Positions 14,583 through 21,297 of a stretch of 21,432 bases of DNA are shown here, piece after piece (the first letter of the stretch is position 1; each line of letters starts with the position of its first letter). The notes under the pieces are model-generated. The model was not told where the DNA came from and made no database searches. It saw nothing but the letters and a program-made list of their open reading frames with translations. The stretch comes from an uncultured Amaricoccus sp. (GTDB lineage: Bacteria > Pseudomonadota > Alphaproteobacteria > Rhodobacterales > Rhodobacteraceae). Location of the stretch: assembly GCF_937858865.1 (NCBI RefSeq), contig NZ_CALLYO010000413.1, positions 1 to 21,432 on the forward strand, in the 5' to 3' direction. A program made the translations under genes and the position numbers.

Positions 14583-14827
14583 TACAACCCTTCGCTCGCG
14601 AGCGCCTGCGCCTTCGCCGACAGGGCGGCGCTCACCTCCTCCTGGCTCCGCGCCCCGCCCTCGGCAATCGAGGCCTCGATCGTCTGGCGCAGGGCCGCCA
14701 GCTTCGCCTCGCGCTCCTCGACCAGGCGGAGGCCCTCGCGCACCACCTCGCTCGCCGAGCCATAGCGGCCGTCCTGCACGACTCCCTCGACGAACTCTTC
14801 CCAGCGTTTCCCGATCGACACGTTCAT
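14582..14827 (-). CDS. parD: ParD-type antitoxin
   Basis: An 81-aa protein with an N-terminal ribbon-helix-helix (MNVSIGKRWEEFVEGVVQDG, then RYGSASEVVREGLRLVEERE) and a C-terminal toxin-binding helix (AALRQTIEASIAEGGARSQE). AGGAGG precedes the ATG by six bases. It should bind its own promoter upstream (14830-14880, with TTATAG and a CATATG core) and repress the pair. Confidence 0.85.
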   Translation of the reverse strand: MNVSIGKRWEEFVEGVVQDGRYGSASEVVREGLRLVEEREAKLAALRQTIEASIAEGGARSQEEVSAALSAKAQALASEGL

Positions 14828-15068
14828 CGCCAGCCTCCTATGCGAAGCCGCCTATAACACATATGGGGCATAAACTGCTATCCCCCGCTCGCGACCGGAT
14901 CGGAGAAAACCAAAGAAATCCATCATACAAGGCTGGAATCCCGCGGATTCCTGCTCTAGGATTCCTGTGCGGTACAGCCGGGGACGGCGATGACCGCCGA
15001 CGGAAATGAGGCAGCCTGTTCCTCCCGCGAGGAGGGCAGGCTGTCTTCATTTCGGGGTCCCGCTCATG
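14828..15068. promoter_or_regulatory. parDE promoter region with GGATTCC half-sites
   Basis: No gene. Near the antitoxin there is an A/T-rich stretch, ATAACACATATGGGGCATAA (14855-14874), likely promoter and operator. Further out, GGAATCC-cgc-GGATTCC (14935-14951) forms a palindrome, and a third GGATTCC follows at 14959-14965, 14 bp from the second: a possible binding site for an unknown regulator. Confidence 0.45.
15003..15053 (-). terminator. long imperfect hairpin after the RelE-type toxin gene
   Basis: Three stem blocks pair in register: GAAATGA with TCATTTC (15003-15009, 15047-15053), AGCCTG with CAGGCT (15013-15018, 15037-15042) and CCTCC with GGAGG (15021-15025, 15031-15035). It lies just downstream of the minus-strand toxin gene and probably ends that transcript, perhaps also acting from the other side. 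No strong T-run. Confidence 0.55.
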
Positions 15069-15377
15069 CTACCGCGGCCATTCCTCGTCGGGCCAGTCGC
15101 GGGCGGTGTGGATCACCTGGAGGATCGAGACGATCTCGCGGTCTCCGCGCCGCGTCAGCGCGTAGGCGACGATGTAGCGTAACCCCGTTACCGACTTCTC
15201 GTAGGTTCCTGCGACCCGGCCTGGCCGGCCAGTTGCCATTTCGCCGAGCGCGTCGCCGGTGGCGCGCAAGCGATCGGCGACGCGCTGCGCCGCAGCCGGG
15301 TTGTCGGCAGCGATGTAGGCAATCTGGGACTTCAGATCGTCGAGGGCGTCCCGGGACCACTCCACCGCTCGCGTCAC
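15069..15377 (-). CDS. RelE/ParE-family toxin
   Basis: A 102-aa toxin: VEWSRDALDDLKSQIAYIAA, DNPAAAQRVADRLRATGDAL, PGRVAGTYEKSVTGLRYIVA and a closing strand IVSILQVIHTARDWPDEEW. This is the standard ParE/RelE arrangement. The GTG start lies in a GTGA overlap with the stop of the HerA fragment. Its natural partner is the CopG-like antitoxin at 15772-16032, now separated from it by about 400 bp. Confidence 0.8.
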   Translation of the reverse strand: MTRAVEWSRDALDDLKSQIAYIAADNPAAAQRVADRLRATGDALGEMATGRPGRVAGTYEKSVTGLRYIVAYALTRRGDREIVSILQVIHTARDWPDEEWPR

Positions 15378-15775
15378 GGCGCCTCGCTCCCGGCAGGGAA
15401 GAACTCTCCCGCCACGCGGACGCCCGCCGGCAACCGTGTCGCCGCGAGGGCGGCGCCAGCCTCTGCTGGCAGCTCGACATCGGCCCGGTCGCCGCCGATC
15501 ACGGGGACGGGGAAGCCCGGCCCGCCGTCGGCGCCGGCGCGGAGCCCCCACCAGACGTCTGTTGGATCGAGCACGACGACCTGACGGCCGGCCTCGAGCA
15601 GACCTTCAACGGCGCCGCGGGCGGCGTAGCTCTTGCCGCTGCCGGTGCGCCCGACGATCGCGACATGCTGCTCGAGGGTGCCTATCGGGATCGGCGCGCC
15701 GGGATCGGCCGCCTTTGCTTCGGGGGCGTTCCCCGGGCGTACCGGAGCCTTCCGCGGCCGTTTGGTGAGCGTCAC
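15374..15775 (-). pseudogene. truncated HerA-like ATPase lodged inside a toxin-antitoxin pair
   Basis: A 133-aa frame with the N-terminal part of a HerA/DUF87-type ATPase: IPIGTLEQHVAIVGRTGSGK with a Walker A box (GRTGSGKS), then GAVEGLLEAGRQVVVLDPTD. Full-length proteins are several hundred residues and carry Walker B and an arginine finger, which are missing here. The last 20 residues look unrelated. It starts in a GTGA overlap with the antitoxin and ends in a GTGA overlap with the toxin. An 8-bp direct repeat GCGTCACG (15371-15378 and 15769-15776) flanks it, as if it had been inserted at the antitoxin-toxin junction. Confidence 0.7.
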
Positions 15776-16032
15776 GCCTTGCCGCTCTTCGCAGTGTCGA
15801 TCACGGCTTGGATCTCGGCCATCGCGGCGTCGTGGGGGATGACGCGGCCCGCTTCGACGTCGGCAAGGCCGCGCTGCACGCCATCGATGATCGCGAGCTC
15901 GCGCTCGACGTAGGCCGCGACCGCCTCGGCCGCGAGGAAGGACTTGCTGCGTCGGGTGTCGGCGGCGAGCCTCTCCAGCTTGCGCTTCGTCTCGGAAGCG
16001 ATCCGGATTGTCATGGTGGCGGACGTCGGCAT
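15772..16032 (-). CDS. CopG-family ribbon-helix-helix antitoxin
   Basis: An 86-aa antitoxin: MTIRIASETKRKLERLAADT, RRSKSFLAAEAVAAYVEREL and IIDGVQRGLADVEAGRVIPH, a ribbon-helix-helix DNA-binding part followed by the helix that wraps the toxin. The ATG at 16032 has GAGG five bases upstream. The partner toxin is at 15069-15377. Confidence 0.82.
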   Translation of the reverse strand: MPTSATMTIRIASETKRKLERLAADTRRSKSFLAAEAVAAYVERELAIIDGVQRGLADVEAGRVIPHDAAMAEIQAVIDTAKSGKA

Positions 16033-16297
16033 GGTGGCCTCTGTGCTGGGATGTACACATGCTAGCACAACGGTTTCATCGAAGCGAGCCTTGGGGCTCA
16101 CCCCGGTTGTCGTCGATACGTCGCACAGTCGCGATGCAACGGCGCTATTATTAGAAGAATCAACATCTTGATAAAGAACATTGGCGTGCCAGAAAAGCAC
16201 TTGCCAGCCCAACCATCCCAACCCGAAATACCCCGCTCCCAGTTGCCACGGTGCACCGTGCCTGCTCTACCGGGACAAATATCTCGGGAGCAGTGCC
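16033..16297. other. intergenic, no gene seen
   Basis: 265 bp between the divergent antitoxin and hsdM fragment. It contains a short A/T-rich patch near 16150 (TATTATTAGAAGAATCAACA) and the palindrome GGTGCACC near 16250. It probably holds the antitoxin promoter on the left. Nothing else recognised. Confidence 0.4.
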
Positions 16298-16609
16298 TTG
16301 AACCAACAAGCCTTGTCCGCCTTCCTCTGGAGTGTCGCCGATCTGTTGCGGGGTGACTACAAGCAGTCGGACTATGGCAAGGTGATCCTCCCGCTCACGG
16401 TGCTGCGTCGGATCGATTGCGTGCTGGCACCGACAAAAGAGGCGGTGCTCGAGGAGCTGGCGCTGCGGAACGCCCAAGGCATGCCGGCCGATCCGTTCCT
16501 GCGGAAGAGGTCCGGGCAGTCGTTCTACAACGCCTCGAGTCTCGATCTGAAAACGCTCATGGGCGATCAGGACAACATCGCTGCGAACCTGCGCGCCTAT
16601 GTCCTCGGC
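16298..16609 (+). pseudogene. hsdM: N-terminal fragment of type I restriction methylase HsdM
   Basis: From a TTG start (GGGAG seven bases upstream) the frame matches the N-terminal domain of HsdM: LNQQALSAFLWSVADLLRGD, YKQSDYGKVILPLTVLRRID, SGQSFYNASSLDLKTLMGDQ and NIAANLRAYVLG. After about 104 residues the match ends near nucleotide 16610; the following frame is only the complement of the next minus-strand gene. The AdoMet motif and NPPF catalytic motif are absent, and no hsdS or hsdR is present, so it is a non-functional relic. Confidence 0.8.
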
Positions 16610-16679
16610 TTGGCCGATGCGAGGACAACAGGCGGTGCGAAGCGTGGCGAAACGCCGCCAGCGTTCAGAGCGCCTCGCC

Positions 16680-16909
16680 TTACTGGAGCCGGCCTCGTGG
16701 GTCGACCCGCCAACCGTCCCCGGTACGCTCGATGCTGGCGTCAGCGCCATGCCGATCAACGAAATGACGATCCCCTCGGCCTTGCGGCGAGCATGGAAGT
16801 CGGCGGCCTTATGGCCGGAGGGGCGGCGGCACATGACGCCGGCCCTCCGGGCGCAGCTCGGGCAGGCGACGGCGAGAACGGGATGCGACCAGGCGGTGAA
16901 GTCGATCAT
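16680..16909 (-). pseudogene. small zinc-finger DNA-binding-like gene with a frameshift
   Basis: The first frame reads MIDFTAWSHPVLAVACPSCA, then RRAGVMCRRPSGHKAADFHA, RRKAEG. This CxxC...C...H pattern with RRPSGHKAxDFHARRKA belongs to a family of small plasmid/phage zinc-finger proteins. At the G-run 16772-16775 (minus strand) the frame breaks. Shifting by one base restores a sensible ending: DRHFVDRHGADASIERTGDG, WRVDPRGRLQ and a TAA at 16682-16680. One extra G would repair it, so it is a fresh mutation or a sequencing error. It follows the ParB-like gene in the leader C unit. Confidence 0.7.
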
Positions 16910-16980
16910 CGGCGGCGCGCTCCTCGGAGCCATGGGGCAGGGGGAGCGGCCGGCGAGATTTGTCCCGCCGGCCGCCATGC

Positions 16981-18789
16981 TCAGAACATCTCGGGCGGCA
17001 GCCATGCCGCCACACGGGCGCGCTGCTCCGCCGGCATCTCGGTCTCAGGCTGGAACAGGGTTTCGAGACGGGCGCACTTCTCGCCCTTCTTCGCCTTGGC
17101 GAAGGTCCGGGCCTCGGTGCCGTCGGCCTCGATGCCGCGCAGCTCGCACCACAGCGCGTCGAGATAGCCGCCCGGCGCCCGCTTGAAGAAGTTCTCGGTG
17201 GTTGGGGTCCAGACCGCCCGCGGCTCGACCTTCGCGAGCTTGTCGAAGACCGGCGCGAGCATGTCGTTGCCGTAGTCGGACGGGTCGAGCAGGCGGGCCA
17301 GCCCCAGCGTCAGGACCTCTCGGACATGCTCGGCCCCGCGCTTGCGGAAGGCCCGGAACGCCTTGGCGAGATCGGTGGCGTTGCTCCGCCCGGCCTCGGT
17401 GTCGAGCAGGCGCGGGTCGGGCGCATAGCCGGTCTCCGTGGTCGGGGTCACGTTGACCGCATAGCGGTGCAGGGAGAAGGCCCGTCCGACGTTCGACTGC
17501 AGGTGGAAGGCGAGCAGGTCGAGCAACAGGTCAGGCTGCTGCAGCGCGGCATGCTGACGGGCACCGCGGCGGACCGCCCGCAGATCTTGCTTCAACGCCT
17601 CGGAGAGCCGCGGAGCGCCGTCCCGGGCCGCCTCCGTGGCTTCGTCGGCCTCGGCCACCAGAGCACGCTCGATGATCCCGGCCTCGGCCGCTGCGGACTG
17701 GTCGGCCGGCAGCACCACGGCGTGGGTGGCGCGAAGCTCGCCGCCGTAGTCGAGGTAGAGGACAACGCCGGCATGTTGCTTCTGCTCGGGGGTATGGTCC
17801 CCGTCGAGGATGGCGGTCAGCCGGTCCAGCTCTTCAGCCTCCGCCGGGTCGAGATCGCCGCCCTCGGCGCGGAGGACGAGTTCGTCGTGCCGCGCGGTCT
17901 CCTCCTCGGTCAGCGCCCCCTCGGCGGGGTAGAGGGTGATGGCGTCGAGCTGGTCGGAGATCCTCCATGCCGAACTGTCGGTGCTGGTCTGCACCCACTT
18001 CCAGCCGTCGCGCGCGCGGGTTTCCTCGGCAAGCTCGGTGAACCGCGCCGCGAAGCAGGCGTCGAGGATGTCGACGTCGTCGAGATAGACCTCGCCGCCG
18101 AAGAGATCGGTGGAGATCCTTCCACCTGCTTCCCGGTAAGCCGGGACACCAACGAAGCGGGCGCGGCGGTCGGTGTCGCGCACCGCCCCGGCCTTCAACA
18201 GCCGCTTGATGCTCTCTTCGGAATAGCGTCCGGGATGCCCGCCGATCTGCGCGAGGGCCTCCTCGATCCGCACCGGGTCGTCGCAGAGGACGAAGACTGC
18301 CGCCTCGGTCAGGCCGATCCTGTCGGCGCGGAGCGCGGCCAGAACCGGCTCGGGAAGCCCGGCCAGTCGCAGCCGCCGCTTCACATGGGCCTTGGTGACG
18401 CCGAAGGCGATGGCGATCGCCGCCTCGCCGACGCCCTTCTCGCGGAGCATGGCATATTCGTGGATTTCGTCGGCCGGGTGCAGCGCCGACCGCAGGCTGT
18501 TCTCGGCAGCCGCCCACACCGCCGCGGTGGCCTCGTCGTCGGCGAGCTTGACGGGCACCGTCGCGAAACGCGTGTCGTCCTGCAGCTGCGCGAGAGCTCG
18601 AAGCCGCCGGCCGCCGGCGATGACGCCGACCTTGCCGCCATCGCCCCGGAGGCCTGCGAGGTTCTGGATCAGGCCGAGCTCGCGGATGTTCGCTGCGAGC
18701 GCGTCGATCTCGGCCTGCGACGGGTCGAGCCTCGGATTCAGGGGGTGGATGTAGAGGTCCGCAAACGACACCTGTTCGACAACCATCAT
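16981..18789 (-). CDS. large ParB/Srx-fold nuclease-like protein
   Basis: A 602-aa protein with an N-terminal ParB domain: LYIHPLNPRLDPSQAEIDAL (5-30), LIQNLAGLRG, VIAGGRRLRALAQL (the arginine-rich ParB box) and AAENSLRSALHPADEIHEYA. A helix-turn-helix follows (GVGEAAIAIAFGVTKAHVKR, then LRLAGLPEPVL). The long C-terminal part is acidic in the middle and ends MPAEQRARVAAWLPPEM. It is twice the size of partition ParB and has no ParA next to it. Large ParB-like proteins of this sort are common in leading regions of conjugative plasmids. The ATG at 18789 lies six bases after GGAGA of leader copy C. Confidence 0.82.
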   Translation of the reverse strand: MMVVEQVSFADLYIHPLNPRLDPSQAEIDALAANIRELGLIQNLAGLRGDGGKVGVIAGGRRLRALAQLQDDTRFATVPVKLADDEATAAVWAAAENSLRSALHPADEIHEYAMLREKGVGEAAIAIAFGVTKAHVKRRLRLAGLPEPVLAALRADRIGLTEAAVFVLCDDPVRIEEALAQIGGHPGRYSEESIKRLLKAGAVRDTDRRARFVGVPAYREAGGRISTDLFGGEVYLDDVDILDACFAARFTELAEETRARDGWKWVQTSTDSSAWRISDQLDAITLYPAEGALTEEETARHDELVLRAEGGDLDPAEAEELDRLTAILDGDHTPEQKQHAGVVLYLDYGGELRATHAVVLPADQSAAAEAGIIERALVAEADEATEAARDGAPRLSEALKQDLRAVRRGARQHAALQQPDLLLDLLAFHLQSNVGRAFSLHRYAVNVTPTTETGYAPDPRLLDTEAGRSNATDLAKAFRAFRKRGAEHVREVLTLGLARLLDPSDYGNDMLAPVFDKLAKVEPRAVWTPTTENFFKRAPGGYLDALWCELRGIEADGTEARTFAKAKKGEKCARLETLFQPETEMPAEQRARVAAWLPPEMF

Positions 18790-19138
18790 GGCCGGTCTCC
18801 TTCGTGGTGGAGCGGCCGGGGTCTTCTGCCCTTCGGTCCGCTGTTGGGCGGAGCCGTCCCGGTCTGCCGACCGGAAATGCACCCCGCATTTCCGGGGAAG
18901 GCAGAGCGGGGAGGGCGACTGCCCGACCCGCGGCCGGGCGGGCGCGGGTCAACCGGGCGGAGACGCCTTGGCGCGGCCCGCAGCCGAAGGCGAGGACACG
19001 GGGCGGCGGAGCCGGCGGCCTTGGCCGCCGCTTGCCGGTTGACGCGCGGTCGTTCGGATGCTGGGCGGACATCATTCATGGCAAAGTCGTCAGGTCGGGG
19101 TGAGCGGGCGTTAGCCAGTCGATCCCCGATCCTGTCCA
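18790..19138 (-). promoter_or_regulatory. repeated hairpin-rich leader, copy C
   Basis: Third copy of the repeat, directly upstream of the ParB-like gene. It keeps the SD block, the GGAAATGC/GCATTTCC hairpin and the distant pair GTCAACCGG (18948-18956) with CCGGTTGAC (19035-19043). Outside that core its foldback has more mismatches than copy B. It lacks the terminal GATCGCC palindrome of copies A and B and runs instead into the iteron origin. Confidence 0.72.
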
Positions 19139-19140
19139 GC

Positions 19141-19278
19141 TCTACTGTTATCCACAGAATCGCAGAGTTGGCCCTTAGTTAATTTAGTTAATGTCTTGTT
19201 AGAGTAGTTACGCAGGGATTTCCACATCGCCTAAGGCACTGGAAACACTTCATGATCTCGCTCAATGCCCCTTGCGTT
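19141..19278 (+). other. DnaA box and A/T-rich unwinding region of oriV
   Basis: TTATCCACA (19148-19156) is a perfect DnaA box. It is followed by an A/T-rich stretch with a tandem 9-mer TTAGTTAAT (19175-19183 and 19184-19192), the kind of repeat found in DNA-unwinding elements. Together with the iterons to the right this has the full layout of an iteron plasmid origin. Confidence 0.8.
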
Positions 19279-19481
19279 GGTTCCCAGAGGGGCGAATCCT
19301 GGTTCCCAGAGGGGCGATTCTTAAGTTCCCGGACGGGCGATTCTTGGTTCCTAGAGGGGTGAAGATATTGAACGCGTGACCAGGACGTGCGCGGTTCCTA
19401 GAGGGGCGAACCGTGTGGTCGCTGTGGAGGGATTGCAGGGGTTCCTAGAAGGGCAAATCTGGGTTCCCAAAGGGGCGAATC
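19279..19481 (+). repeat. oriV: seven iterons of the RepA origin
   Basis: Seven direct copies of a 20-mer close to GGTTCCCAGAGGGGCGAATC start at 19279, 19301, 19324, 19346, 19393, 19440 and 19462. Spacings are 22, 23, 22, 47, 47 and 22 bp, so most sites sit two helical turns apart and the two large gaps are equal. Copies 4-6 carry CCTAGA instead of CCCAGA. All are in the same orientation and end 16 bp before repA. They are the expected binding sites of RepA for both initiation and copy-number control. Confidence 0.92.
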
Positions 19482-19497
19482 CGAGCTAGAGAGGTGC

Positions 19498-20553
19498 ATG
19501 GGAACTCTGCTGCCTAATCGTCATCCGAACCGAGATTTTTTTATCCTCGACGTGGCGGATGCCGCTCCGAAGGATGACTTGGCGTCGATGGAGCATCCCG
19601 TCTTCTCTCTTTCTGTTAAGCCGGACATGCGGGAGCTTGAGTACGAGCACAACGGTCGCCGTCTGAGAGTTGTTCCGAGTGGCAAAGGCTTGGCCACTAT
19701 CATGGATAAAGACATCCTACTGTATTGTATAAGTAAGATGGTGCATCAGAAGAATTCTGGCGAAGAGATTACGCCTTGGGTTGCAATGAGCGCCCATGAA
19801 GTTATGGTAGCAACTAATTGGAGAACGAACGATGCGAGCTATCATCGATTTGAAGATGCGCTGATTAGGCTAAAGGGAACGGTACTTCTGACTGATATAT
19901 CGACAGATGGGCATACGCAAACTCGCGGCTTTGGTCTTATCGATGAGTTCGAAATTAACAGGAGGAACGCAAAGGGTGAGTTATCGCCGTTTGGGCGGCT
20001 TACGCAGATACGCGTCAAAGTCTCGGATTGGACTTATCGTGCAGTCCAAGGAATGGAAGTCCTTACAATTAGTCCATTGTATTTTCGTTTGCGACGACCT
20101 CTGGAGCGTCGAATTTACGAGTTGGCTAGAAAGCATGTTGGAGACCAATCGCATCCGTTCATTATAAATATGTCAGTTCTTCAGAAGAAAGTAGGGAGTA
20201 ATTCGCCTGAGAAGAAGTTCAGGTTCTTTCTTAAGCAGATTGCTTTAGACGGCCACATTCCGGATTATGATCTAAGTATTGATGAGCCTAAGGTGATATT
20301 TACCAAGCGGGCAAATGTCCGTGCGCGTCGTTTACCTTTTAAACAACACCAAGGTGATCTATTCGACACAGAGCTTCGAATTTCTCCAGACGCTTTCGAC
20401 AAAGCGCGTAAACTGGCGCCGGGTTATGATGCGCATGCTCTGTATCATGAATGGTTGGCCTTTGCGGAGAAGCAGGACGAAAAGCCACGCAACGCCACTG
20501 CGGCTTTCCTTGGATTCTGTAAGCGCCGCCACTCTTCGGCGCCCTTGGGATAG
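19498..20553 (+). CDS. repA: plasmid replication initiator RepA (RPA family)
   Basis: A 351-aa replication initiator of the alphaproteobacterial RPA family. The start matches the family: LLPNRHPNRDFFILDVADAA, PKDDLASMEHPVFSLSVKPD, then EYEHNGRRLRVVPSGKGLAT and IMDKDILLYCISKMV, leading into winged-helix domains (SPLYFRLRRPLERRIYELAR). The ATG at 19498 follows GAGG. Codon use and GC content are clearly lower than in the rest of the window (many A/T third positions), suggesting this origin module was acquired from a different source. It coexists with a RepC initiator. Confidence 0.93.
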   Translation: MGTLLPNRHPNRDFFILDVADAAPKDDLASMEHPVFSLSVKPDMRELEYEHNGRRLRVVPSGKGLATIMDKDILLYCISKMVHQKNSGEEITPWVAMSAHEVMVATNWRTNDASYHRFEDALIRLKGTVLLTDISTDGHTQTRGFGLIDEFEINRRNAKGELSPFGRLTQIRVKVSDWTYRAVQGMEVLTISPLYFRLRRPLERRIYELARKHVGDQSHPFIINMSVLQKKVGSNSPEKKFRFFLKQIALDGHIPDYDLSIDEPKVIFTKRANVRARRLPFKQHQGDLFDTELRISPDAFDKARKLAPGYDAHALYHEWLAFAEKQDEKPRNATAAFLGFCKRRHSSAPLG

Positions 20554-20620
20554 GAGGCCGTTCGGTTTGTACTGCGGCTCCCTTCCTCTTGACATCTGTT
20601 GTCAAATATGACAACAGTAT
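20554..20620 (+). promoter_or_regulatory. higBA promoter and operator palindrome
   Basis: TTGACA at 20589-20594 is a good -35 element. It is followed by a perfect palindrome CTGTTGTCA-AATA-TGACAACAG (20596-20617), the probable operator of the Xre antitoxin encoded downstream. No SD precedes the toxin ATG at 20621, so the message may be nearly leaderless. Confidence 0.75.
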
Positions 20621-20971
20621 ATGCCGATGCGTGATACCCGACCCGTAAGTTGGATCAAGGCCGCCCGGAAAGATTTCGACGACTTCCCTCAGGGGGCGCA
20701 GCTCCAAATGGCTAGGGCGCTGACGATTCTGGCCGAAGGGCAGATGCCGGATATCGCCAAACCCCTGACGGGCTTCGGCTCTGGGGTGATGGAGCTGGCG
20801 CTGAAGCACCGGGGCGATGCCTACCGGGTCGTGTACGCGCTGCAAATCGACGAAGATATCTGGGTCCTGCACGCCTTCCAGAAGAAGTCGAAGGCGGGGA
20901 TCAAGACGCCGAAGGCCGAAATCGACCTGATCCACGAGCGGCTGAAGCGGCTGAAAGAGAGGTTGCGATGA
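20621..20971 (+). CDS. higB: HigB/Gp49-like toxin
   Basis: A 116-aa toxin of the phage Gp49/HigB type: PVSWIKAARKDFDDFPQGAQ, LTGFGSGVMELALKHRGDAY, RVVYALQIDEDIWVLHAFQK and KSKAGIKTPKAEIDLIHERL. These are ribosome-associated mRNA interferases in tested members. Toxin precedes antitoxin, the usual order for this class. An ATG at 20627 is an alternative start. The stop overlaps the antitoxin start as ATGA. Confidence 0.85.
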   Translation: MPMRDTRPVSWIKAARKDFDDFPQGAQLQMARALTILAEGQMPDIAKPLTGFGSGVMELALKHRGDAYRVVYALQIDEDIWVLHAFQKKSKAGIKTPKAEIDLIHERLKRLKERLR

Positions 20972-21297
20972 GCGAGGAGGATTTCGAGGTGATCCGGGGC
21001 AGCGGCAATGTGTTCCGCGACATCGGTAATGCCAACGCCGATCGAGAGCAGCTCCGCGCCCTGCTGGCCGCGCGCATTGTCGGTGTTCTCGATGATCGCA
21101 AGCTGACGGTGCGTGGGGCTCACGAAGAGACTGGCATCGCCGCCGCCGATTTTTCTCGCATCCGCCAGGCGAAGCTCGACCGTTTCACCATCGACCGTCT
21201 GATGGCCATTCTGTCGGGTCTTGGGCAGGAGGTCGAAGTGACGGTCAATGTGCATCCGCGCAAAGCAGGACGTACTCCAATGGAACTGCGGCCATGA
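20968..21297 (+). CDS. higA: HigA-type Xre antitoxin
   Basis: A 109-aa protein with a helix-turn-helix (LTVRGAHEETGIAAADFSRI, then RQAKLDRFTIDRLMAILSGL) and a C-terminal beta strand EVEVTVNV typical of XRE antitoxins paired with Gp49-like toxins. It should bind the palindrome at 20596-20617 to repress the pair. ATGA overlap with the toxin gene. Confidence 0.86.
   Translation: MSEEDFEVIRGSGNVFRDIGNANADREQLRALLAARIVGVLDDRKLTVRGAHEETGIAAADFSRIRQAKLDRFTIDRLMAILSGLGQEVEVTVNVHPRKAGRTPMELRP

Noticed and set aside
16960..19182. 740-codon plus-strand open frame opposite the ParB-like gene
   Set aside because: It is the shadow of a clear ParB-family gene in GC-rich DNA; the translation has no recognisable motif.
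19279..19481. Possible CRISPR array
   Set aside because: Repeats are 20 bp, with gaps of 2-3 bp or 27 bp and unequal spacing, directly before a replication initiator: iterons.
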